Below, piece after piece: positions 1-5,266 of a DNA stretch of 8,316 bases; position 1 is the first letter of the stretch, and every line of letters starts with the position of its first letter. This DNA is from Actinomycetota bacterium (GTDB taxonomy: Bacteria > Actinomycetota > Thermoleophilia > Gaiellales > Gaiellaceae). The stretch spans positions 1 to 8,316 of the forward strand of contig JACDBY010000357.1 of assembly GCA_013694685.1 (NCBI GenBank), in the 5' to 3' direction. The position numbers and the translations under genes are program-made. The notes beneath the pieces are model-generated. The model ran no database searches and was not told where the DNA came from. It saw only the letters and a list, made by a program, of their open reading frames with translations.

Positions 1-1762
1 CGTCGAGGGCGCGCTCGTCGTCGTCTCCGCGGTGATGGGGTTCGAGGTCGGCACCGCCCGCGTGAAGAAGCTCGCCGAGGAGCGTGGCCTTGCCCGTGTC
101 CTCGTGATCAACATGCTCGACCGCGAGCGCGCCGATTTCTTCCGGACACTCGGTCAGATTCAGGAGCAGTTCTCCTCCAAGTGCGTCGCGGTGCACATCC
201 CGATCGGCGCCGAGCACGAGCTCGAGGGGATCGTGGACGTGCTTCACATGTGCGCGTACCTCAATCCGGACGGCGAGAAGGAAGACGATCCGGTCGCGAT
301 TCCCGAGTCGATGGTCGCGCAGGCGCAGGAGTACCGCGAGAAGCTGCTCGACGAGGTCGTACAGATCGACGAGGCGCTCATGGAGCGCTATCTGGAGGGT
401 GAGGAGCTCGACCCGCACGAGGTCGCTGCCGCGCTCAAGCTCGGTGTCACCCGCGGCGAGGTGTTCCCGGTCGGTTGCTCGGTCGCGTCGAAGAATCTCG
501 GCACCCGCGCTCTGCTCGACCTGCTGATCGAGGGCGTCCCGTCGCCCGCGAAGAGCGGCGCCCCCTTCGAGGCCGACGGCAGTTCGACCGCCGCGTTCGT
601 CTTCAAGACGATCGCCGACCCGTTCGCCGGGAAGATCAACCTCTTCCGTGTCCTCGAGGGCGAGATCACGACCGAGACGACGCTCATCGAGCACCGGGAG
701 CACTCGAAGGAGCGCCTGGGCTCGCTCGTCCAGCTCCAGGGGAAGGCAACGTCGCCCGTGAAGGAGTTCGGCGAGGGGGACATCGGCGGGGTCGCCAAGC
801 TGAAGCACGTCCAGACCGGCGACCTCCTGACCGACCGCGAGGTCGACGTCTCACCGCCGAGCTTCGGCTTCCCGGAGCCCGTGATGAGCTTCGCGGTCAC
901 ACCGCGGATCAAGGGTGAGGAGGAGAAGGTCGCCGCCGCCATCAAGCGCCTCGCCGAGGAGGATCCGACCCTGCGTCTCCGGCGAGACCCGCAGACCGGC
1001 GAGGAGATCCTCGCCGGGATGAGCCAGATGCACGTCGAGGTCGCGCTCGAGCGCGCGAAGCGCCGCTTCGGGGTCGATGTCGAGCTCCACCAGCCACGCG
1101 TTCCCTACTTCGAGTCGATCCGCAAGGAGTCTCGCGCCCGGCATCGGTACAAGAAGCAGACGGGTGGTCGCGGTCAGTTCGGCGACTGCGAGATCGTGCT
1201 CGAGCCGATCGAGGGTCACCAGGGCTACGAGTTCGTCGACAAGATCGTCGGCGGCGTGATCCCCCAGAGCTACCGGCCGGCGGTCGACAAGGGCATCCAG
1301 GAGGCGATGCAGCACGGCGAGCTCGCGGGTGCGCCCGTCCAGGGCGTCCGCGTCCGGCTCGTCGACGGCCAATACCACAACGTGGACTCCTCGGAGATGG
1401 CGTTCAAGATCGCCGGCTCGATGGCCTTCAAGGAGGCATATGCGAACGCCGACCCGGTGCTGCTCGAGCCGATCATGGAGCTCGAGGTGACCGTGCCCGA
1501 CGAGGCGGTTGGCGCCGTCAACGGCGACCTCAACTCACGGCGGGGGCGGTTGAACGGGATGGAGCCACAGGCCGGGATGACGACTATCAAGGCCGAGGTA
1601 CCGATGGCCGAGCTCCTGACCTACGCGCAGTCGCTCACCTCGATGACGGGGGGGCGCGGCGACTACGCGATGCACATGCTCCGCTACGACCAGGTGCCCG
1701 CCCATGTCGCCCAGAAGATCGTCGACGAGACGCGGAGGGCAAGGGAAGCCGCCTCGTCGTGA
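1..1762 (+). CDS. EF-G-like translation GTPase (second EF-G type), 5'-truncated by the window edge
   Basis: The reading frame is open from base 2 and ends at TGA 1760-1762, giving 586 visible codons. By comparison with EF-G (about 690-700 residues), roughly 105 N-terminal residues with the P-loop and switch regions are missing. Visible parts, in codons counted from base 2: the rest of the G domain, starting GALVVVSAV; a G4 motif reading NMLD at 37-40 where NKxD is expected; a G5-like ASK at 162-164; domain II from about 196; domain III near 290-365; domain IV with TGGRGQFGD from 387 and DSSEMAFKIAGSMAFKEA from 462; domain V from about 492 with NSRRGRLNGMEPQ. Known family members use GTP to drive ribosome translocation or recycling. 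It sits beside no ribosomal protein or tuf genes, so I infer an EF-G paralogue (EF-G2/FusA2-like) rather than the main fusA; which role it has cannot be told from sequence. Confidence 0.93.
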   Translation, partial: VEGALVVVSAVMGFEVGTARVKKLAEERGLARVLVINMLDRERADFFRTLGQIQEQFSSKCVAVHIPIGAEHELEGIVDVLHMCAYLNPDGEKEDDPVAIPESMVAQAQEYREKLLDEVVQIDEALMERYLEGEELDPHEVAAALKLGVTRGEVFPVGCSVASKNLGTRALLDLLIEGVPSPAKSGAPFEADGSSTAAFVFKTIADPFAGKINLFRVLEGEITTETTLIEHREHSKERLGSLVQLQGKATSPVKEFGEGDIGGVAKLKHVQTGDLLTDREVDVSPPSFGFPEPVMSFAVTPRIKGEEEKVAAAIKRLAEEDPTLRLRRDPQTGEEILAGMSQMHVEVALERAKRRFGVDVELHQPRVPYFESIRKESRARHRYKKQTGGRGQFGDCEIVLEPIEGHQGYEFVDKIVGGVIPQSYRPAVDKGIQEAMQHGELAGAPVQGVRVRLVDGQYHNVDSSEMAFKIAGSMAFKEAYANADPVLLEPIMELEVTVPDEAVGAVNGDLNSRRGRLNGMEPQAGMTTIKAEVPMAELLTYAQSLTSMTGGRGDYAMHMLRYDQVPAHVAQKIVDETRRAREAASS

Positions 1763-1763
1763 G

Positions 1764-1832
1764 GAAGAGCACGTGTCGGACTGAAGCCCGTCACACCCCC
1801 AGTCTCCGACTTCAGTCGGACACGTGCTCTTC
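1764..1832 (+). terminator. Long hairpin downstream of the EF-G-like gene
   Basis: Two 23-base arms, 1764-1786 and 1810-1832, are reverse complements except for one G-G mismatch (1778 with 1818). They are separated by a 23-base loop and begin one base after the stop codon. Only a short CTTTT (1836-1840) follows, so this is not a classic T-tract terminator; GC-rich actinobacteria often lack one. A shorter hairpin (arms 1805-1810 and 1815-1820, loop TTCA) lies in the 3' part and cannot form together with the long stem. A transcription terminator or 3'-end stabiliser is the simplest reading. Confidence 0.65.
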
Positions 1833-1836
1833 GAGC

Positions 1837-1866
1837 TTTTCCACAGGCTGTGGATTCTGTGGGGAA
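1837..1866. promoter_or_regulatory. Dyad with DnaA-box-like words upstream of the zinc-binding protein gene
   Basis: Bases 1840-1854 form a dyad, TCCACAG-G-CTGTGGA, with perfect 7-bp arms. TTTTCCACA (1837-1845) matches the DnaA box TTATCCACA at 8 of 9 positions. On the opposite strand, TGTGGATTC (1849-1857) and TGTGGGGAA (1858-1866) each match TGTGGATAA at 7 of 9. The second half of the dyad repeats as CTGTGG at 1857-1862, nine bases on. The element sits directly upstream of the candidate -10 at 1872, where a regulator would bind. Whether DnaA or another protein binds is unknown; three imperfect boxes are far too few for an origin. Confidence 0.35.
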
Positions 1867-1871
1867 GGCTC

Positions 1872-1877
1872 TATAGT
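1872..1877 (+). promoter_or_regulatory. Candidate -10 element TATAGT
   Basis: TATAGT fits the actinobacterial TAnnnT -10 consensus and ends 9 bases before ATG 1887. Transcription would start at about 1884-1885, leaving almost no leader for a start at 1887, or a leader of about 18 bases for a start at 1902. I find no good -35 at the usual spacing (TGTGGA at 1849-1854 is poor), so the upstream dyad may serve activator-dependent expression. Confidence 0.5.
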
Positions 1878-1886
1878 GGGCGGCCC

Positions 1887-2501
1887 ATGAAGGTCATCAA
1901 GATGAACGTCACGCGCACGTGTGCGATCTGCGAGCGGACGCTCCTGACGGGCGAGCACACGCTGCGCTTCTCGCCCGACGGCCACGAGTTCGTCGACGTC
2001 TGCCCGCTCTGCAGCGAGGTCGCGCTCGACAGCGGCTGGGTGCGCGAGGGTCACGCCGTCTCACCCGCGCTCCAGCAGCATCCGCGGCGCAGGCGGCAGA
2101 AGACGCTCTGGCAGACGCTCCTCGGGACGCGCGAGGAGGAAACCCAGCCGGTCCTCTCCGACCCGATCCTGCGCCGTCTCTCGGACGATGAGCTGGCTCT
2201 CGTCGAGGCGGCCGACCTGTTCAACCAGTCGACCTTTCGTCGCACCGTTGCCGGGGTCGCCAAGAGCCTCGGCGAGCCGAGGGTTTCGATCGTCCCACTC
2301 GCCGGTGTCAACGAGGAGACGGTGCTGACCTTCGCCTGGGACATCACCTGGTACCAGTACCGCGTCACCCCCGACGCCGCCCAGCCCGTGAGGATCGCCG
2401 ACCGAGGGCACGACGTCGACGAGGTCGAGTCGACGTACGCGCGCTGGAATGCCCGGTTCGACGACTCAGGGCGCCTTGTTCCGGAGCTCGCGACGGTCTG
2501 A
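1887..2501 (+). CDS. Uncharacterised protein with a four-cysteine, probably zinc-binding N-terminus (204 aa)
   Basis: I do not recognise a named function. Numbered from ATG 1887, the N-terminus has CAIC at 12-15 and CPLC at 39-42, separated by 23 residues: a likely zinc ribbon or treble-clef site. A basic stretch follows (PRRRRQKTLW), then a C-terminal part of about 120 residues with LSDDELALVEAADLFNQ, FRRTVAGVAKSLGEPRVSI and a tryptophan-rich AWDITWYQYRV. There is no signal peptide or membrane segment, so it should be cytoplasmic. The frame extends back to GTG 1824, but that codon lies inside the upstream hairpin and before the candidate -10, so I reject it. ATG 1887 would be nearly leaderless. 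ATG 1902 is a real alternative (199 aa), since GAAGG at 1889-1893 is a Shine-Dalgarno 8 bases before it. It appears to be a single-gene unit; role in nucleic-acid binding is only a guess from the cysteines and basic stretch. Confidence 0.8.
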   Translation: MKVIKMNVTRTCAICERTLLTGEHTLRFSPDGHEFVDVCPLCSEVALDSGWVREGHAVSPALQQHPRRRRQKTLWQTLLGTREEETQPVLSDPILRRLSDDELALVEAADLFNQSTFRRTVAGVAKSLGEPRVSIVPLAGVNEETVLTFAWDITWYQYRVTPDAAQPVRIADRGHDVDEVESTYARWNARFDDSGRLVPELATV

Positions 2502-2535
2502 CGCCGGGGTCTCGACCCGAAGGAGACTGACCTCT

Positions 2536-2609
2536 GTGGGATTGTCCTGGCGCGTGCTTTGCGCGTTCACGGGTCGCGCGGGGGACAAGCCCGTGCGGGG
2601 ACAGTCCCC
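2536..2609. repeat. Nested inverted repeats in the intergenic region before the aldehyde dehydrogenase
   Basis: The 123-base gap 2502-2624 holds GGGGAC-A-GTCCCC (2597-2609, perfect 6-bp arms), CACGGG (2568-2573) paired with CCCGTG (2590-2595), and TTGTCC (2542-2547) paired with GGACAA (2583-2588). GGGGACA also occurs twice in the same orientation (2581-2587, 2597-2603). Together they could fold into a branched structure. GGGGACA/TGTCCCC palindromes resemble REP-type dispersed repeats, but only one locus is visible here. It could instead be a terminator for the preceding gene or an operator for the next. Confidence 0.45.
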
Positions 2610-2610
2610 A

Positions 2611-2616
2611 TAGACT
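2611..2616 (+). promoter_or_regulatory. Candidate -10 element TAGACT for the aldehyde dehydrogenase gene
   Basis: TAGACT fits TAnnnT and ends 8 bases before ATG 2625. The expected start point falls at 2623-2625, giving a leaderless or near-leaderless mRNA. That agrees with the absence of any Shine-Dalgarno between it and the ATG. No convincing -35 lies 16-18 bases upstream; the GGGGAC-A-GTCCCC palindrome occupies the space immediately before the -10. Confidence 0.5.
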
Positions 2617-2624
2617 TGCGCCCG

Positions 2625-4175
2625 ATGGCGACGCTCGACACGACGTCCCACGCTGCGGCGCTCCTGACCCGTCTCGGCGTCGATCCGGCGCGGGTCAGCG
2701 ATGGCGATGTCGTCGTCCGCACCCCGATCACCGGCGAGGAGATCGGACGGGTCGAGCGGACGGACGAGGCGGGCACGGACGCTGCGATCGCCCGGGCGGC
2801 GGCAGCCTACGACGCGTGGCGCGAGGTGCCTGCACCTCGTCGTGGCGAGCTCGTGCGGTTGCTCGGCGACGAGCTCCGGCGCGAGAAGGAGACACTCGGC
2901 GCGCTCGTGACGCTCGAGGTGGGCAAGATCGCGCAGGAGGGCCTCGGCGAGGTGCAGGAGATGATCGACATCACCGACTTCGCGGTCGGTCTCTCGCGCC
3001 AGCTCTACGGACGGTCGATCGCGTCCGAGCGGCCGGGGCACCGGTTGACGGAGACCTGGCATCCGCTCGGCGCCGTCGCGGTGATCAGCGCGTTCAACTT
3101 CCCGGTCGCCGTCTGGAGCTGGAATGCAGCACTCGCCTTCGTCTGCGGTGATCCCGTGCTCTGGAAGCCGTCCGAGCGCACGCCGCTCACGGCGATCGCG
3201 ACGACGAGCTTGCTCGAGCGGGCCGCGGCTCGGTTCGGCGACGTGCCGGACGGACTCTTCGAGCTCGTCCTCGGGGGCGCCGACCGCGCTCGCCAGCTCG
3301 CCGAGGACGAACGAATCCCGCTCGTGTCGGCCACCGGCTCGACCGCGATGGGTAAGGAGCTCGCACCGCGGGTCGCAGCGCGGCTCGGCCGCTCGCTCCT
3401 CGAGCTCGGCGGCAACAACGCGGCTGTCGTTACACCGAGCGCCGATCTCGACCTCGTCGTACGGGCTGTCCTCTTCTCGGCGGTCGGCACCGCCGGACAG
3501 CGGTGCACGAGCCTCCGCCGCGTGATCGTCCACCGCTCGATCGCGGACGAGCTCGTCGGGCGGCTCGCGGCGGCATACCTGAGCGTGACGGTCGGCGACC
3601 CCCGCGACGAGGGCACGCTCGTCGGCCCGCTCGTCACCGGCGAGGCATTCGGTCGGATGGAGGCGGCGATCGGCGACGCCGCGGCGGACGGCGGCGAGCT
3701 CGTCGTCGGTGGCGGGCGCGTCCACGAAGACCGTTGGCCCGATGCTTGGTACGCCGAGCCGGCGATCGTCAGGATGCCCGCCCAGACCGACGTCGTGCGA
3801 CGCGAGACGTTCGCGCCGATCCTCTACATGCTCGTCTACGACGAGCTCGACGAGGCGATCGCGCTCCAGAACGACGTGCCGCAGGGGCTCGCCTCCTCGA
3901 TCTTCACTACCGACCTGCGCGAAGCCGAGCGGTTCCTCTCCATTACGGGCTCCGACTGCGGGATCGCGAACGTCAACATCGGGCCGAGCGGCGCCGAGAT
4001 CGGCGGGGCCTTCGGCGGCGAGAAGGAGACCGGGGGAGGTCGTGAGTCCGGCTCGGATGCGTGGCGGGCCTACATGCGGCGCCAGACCGCGACGGTGAAC
4101 TACACCGACGAGCTGCCGCTCGCCCAGGGCGTGAGGTTCGAGGTCGCCACTCGCTTGCAGGGTGTCTCTGGCTGA
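2625..4175 (+). CDS. amaB: ALDH7-family (antiquitin-type) aldehyde dehydrogenase, probable L-piperidine-6-carboxylate / alpha-aminoadipic semialdehyde dehydrogenase
   Basis: The predicted 516-residue cytoplasmic enzyme oxidises an aldehyde to an acid with NAD(P)+. Catalytic features are complete: FNFP with N158, K181 in WKPSE, cofactor loop TGSTAMG (G238, G243), general base E260 in LELGGNN and nucleophile C294 in GTAGQRCTS. The E260-C294 spacing of 34 is standard. ALDH7 marks are GEVQEMIDI with E112, R293 beside the catalytic cysteine, and the C-terminal block around 452-485 (SGAEIGGAFGGEKETGGG). E112 and R293 match, by position and my memory of the family, the human ALDH7A1 residues (Glu121, Arg301) that hold the aminoadipate carboxylate. 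This favours a lysine-catabolic role making alpha-aminoadipate. The frame is open back to 2559, but ATG 2625 follows a -10 element directly and gives the normal N-terminus. Betaine-aldehyde oxidation is an alternative, given the importer downstream. The symbol rests on family assignment only. Confidence 0.9.
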   Translation: MATLDTTSHAAALLTRLGVDPARVSDGDVVVRTPITGEEIGRVERTDEAGTDAAIARAAAAYDAWREVPAPRRGELVRLLGDELRREKETLGALVTLEVGKIAQEGLGEVQEMIDITDFAVGLSRQLYGRSIASERPGHRLTETWHPLGAVAVISAFNFPVAVWSWNAALAFVCGDPVLWKPSERTPLTAIATTSLLERAAARFGDVPDGLFELVLGGADRARQLAEDERIPLVSATGSTAMGKELAPRVAARLGRSLLELGGNNAAVVTPSADLDLVVRAVLFSAVGTAGQRCTSLRRVIVHRSIADELVGRLAAAYLSVTVGDPRDEGTLVGPLVTGEAFGRMEAAIGDAAADGGELVVGGGRVHEDRWPDAWYAEPAIVRMPAQTDVVRRETFAPILYMLVYDELDEAIALQNDVPQGLASSIFTTDLREAERFLSITGSDCGIANVNIGPSGAEIGGAFGGEKETGGGRESGSDAWRAYMRRQTATVNYTDELPLAQGVRFEVATRLQGVSG

Positions 4176-4183
4176 CGCCAGAG
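4166..4183 (+). terminator. Small hairpin enclosing the aldehyde dehydrogenase stop codon
   Basis: CTCTGGC (4166-4172) and GCCAGAG (4177-4183) are perfect 7-bp arms around the loop TGAC, so the TGA stop at 4173-4175 sits in the loop. No T tract follows. It lies just before the second dyad at 4191, and the two together may form a tandem terminator. Coding constraint on the left arm makes chance formation possible. Confidence 0.4.
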
Positions 4184-4190
4184 CCACCTA

Positions 4191-4215
4191 CGTGTCCATG
4201 CGGAGCATGGACACG
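4191..4215. promoter_or_regulatory. Perfect 11-bp dyad between the dehydrogenase and importer genes (operator or terminator)
   Basis: CGTGTCCATGC (4191-4201) and GCATGGACACG (4205-4215) are exact reverse complements with the 3-base centre GGA. As RNA this is a stable hairpin with a tight loop and no T tract. As DNA it is a near-ideal binding site for a dimeric repressor. Its right arm contains TGGACA (4208-4213), the candidate -35 of the importer promoter, which favours an operator role. Both functions could coexist. Confidence 0.55.
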
Positions 4216-4237
4216 ACAGGCGGCAGGTTGATATATC
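4208..4237 (+). promoter_or_regulatory. Candidate promoter of the importer operon
   Basis: TGGACA (4208-4213) matches the TTGACA -35 at five of six positions. TATATC (4232-4237) is a fair -10 after an 18-base spacer. The -10 ends six bases before GTG 4244, so the expected transcript starts at or beside the start codon itself. This is the best-formed promoter in the window and implies the importer genes can be expressed separately from the upstream dehydrogenase gene. Confidence 0.5.
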
Positions 4238-4243
4238 AGCTGT

Positions 4244-5266
4244 GTGGAGCCGCTGATCAGGGCGTCGGGGGTCTGGAAGGTCTTCGGCCCGAAGGCGGAC
4301 CGCATCGTCGGCACGCCCGATGCCGCGCTCGAGCGGGCAGAGCTGCGCGAGAAGACGGGGTGCGTCGCCGCGGTACGCAACGTCTCGTTCGAGGTCCTGC
4401 CCGGTGAGGTCTTCGTGGTGATGGGCCTCTCCGGCTCCGGCAAGTCGACGCTCGTCCGCACCCTCATCCGACTGATCGAGCCCACAGCGGGCGAGATCTC
4501 GATCGGCGGCCGGGACGTCAGGGCAGCAGGTGCCGCGGAGCTCCGCGACCTGCGGCGAAACGACGTCGCGATGATCTTCCAGCACTTCGGTCTGCTCGCC
4601 CATCGGCGCGTGATCGACAACGTCGCCTTCGGACTCGAGATCCGCGGAATGCCGAAGTCGGAGCGCCTGAGCCGTGCCCGCGAGGTCCTCCGCGTGGTGG
4701 GCCTCGAGGATGCCGCCGACCAGTTCCCCGACCAGCTCTCTGGCGGGATGCAGCAGCGGGTCGGGGTCGCGCGCGCGTTCGCGGGCAACCCGAAGGTAAT
4801 GCTCTACGACGAGCCGTTCAGCGCGCTCGACCCGCTCATCCGCCGCGACATGCAGGACGAGGTCTGTCGCCTCCAGGTCGAGACCGGGCAGACGATGGTC
4901 TTCATCACGCACGACCTCTCGGAGGCCCTCCGGCTTGGCGACCGGATCGCGATCATGCGAGACGGCGCGATCGTCCAGCTCGGGACGCCGGAGGAGGTCG
5001 TCGGCGCTCCCGCGGACGAGTACGTCGAAAACTTCGTGCGGGATGTCCCACGGAGCCAGGTGCTGACCCTCCGCTGGGTCATGCGCGACCCCGAGCCGGG
5101 GGAAGCGCTCGACGGGCCGCGGCTCGACGTCGGCACGATCGTGCGCAACGCGATCCCGGCGCTCGCAGGCAGCGAGCGACCCGTCCTCGCCGTGGACGAC
5201 GACCGCGTCGTCGGGGTCGTCGACCGCGTCAGCGTGCTCGAGGCGATCGCCGGAGAGGGGGGCTGA
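4244..5266 (+). CDS. proV: Glycine betaine/proline-type ABC importer, ATPase subunit (ProV/OpuAA family) with shortened CBS tail
   Basis: This 340-residue cytoplasmic subunit hydrolyses ATP to drive quaternary-amine uptake. Motifs present: Walker [10 protein letters not shown] (61-69, K67), Q-loop Q113, signature LSGGMQQR (165-172), Walker B ending YDE (catalytic E190) and switch histidine H223 in THD. The N-terminal [19 protein letters not shown] segment is typical of ProV/OpuAA. Beyond about residue 245, family members usually carry two CBS domains (total about 400 residues). Here [11 protein letters not shown] is followed by only one CBS-like unit (about 275-338, with [23 protein letters not shown]). 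GTG 4244 is the start because the family N-terminus begins there and no Shine-Dalgarno supports a later site; a -10 six bases upstream suggests leaderless translation. The TGA overlaps the next ATG. Glycine betaine is the likeliest substrate; choline or proline betaine are possible. Confidence 0.92.
   Translation: MEPLIRASGVWKVFGPKADRIVGTPDAALERAELREKTGCVAAVRNVSFEVLPGEVFVVMGLSGSGKSTLVRTLIRLIEPTAGEISIGGRDVRAAGAAELRDLRRNDVAMIFQHFGLLAHRRVIDNVAFGLEIRGMPKSERLSRAREVLRVVGLEDAADQFPDQLSGGMQQRVGVARAFAGNPKVMLYDEPFSALDPLIRRDMQDEVCRLQVETGQTMVFITHDLSEALRLGDRIAIMRDGAIVQLGTPEEVVGAPADEYVENFVRDVPRSQVLTLRWVMRDPEPGEALDGPRLDVGTIVRNAIPALAGSERPVLAVDDDRVVGVVDRVSVLEAIAGEGG

Noticed and set aside
1..1762. The main fusA of the str operon
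   Set aside because: It is followed by a hairpin and an unrelated gene rather than tuf, and its G4 motif is altered. I cannot exclude it fully because the upstream side is not visible.
1837..1866. A replication origin
   Set aside because: Only three imperfect DnaA-like words occur in 30 bases, with no AT-rich unwinding region and no dnaA, dnaN or parAB genes nearby.
1824..1886. GTG 1824 as an earlier start for the zinc-binding protein gene
   Set aside because: It lies inside the hairpin after the EF-G-like gene and before the candidate -10. The extra 21 residues would translate the dyad region, and no Shine-Dalgarno precedes it.
2559..2624. Upstream start at 2559 for the aldehyde dehydrogenase
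   Set aside because: The added 22 residues would be encoded by the inverted repeats and the -10 element. ATG 2625 gives the normal family N-terminus.
2466..4187. A 573-codon open frame on the - strand opposite the aldehyde dehydrogenase
   Set aside because: It is a shadow of a GC-rich gene. Its translation is low-complexity and rich in R, D, E and A with no recognisable domain, while the + strand encodes a complete ALDH7 enzyme.
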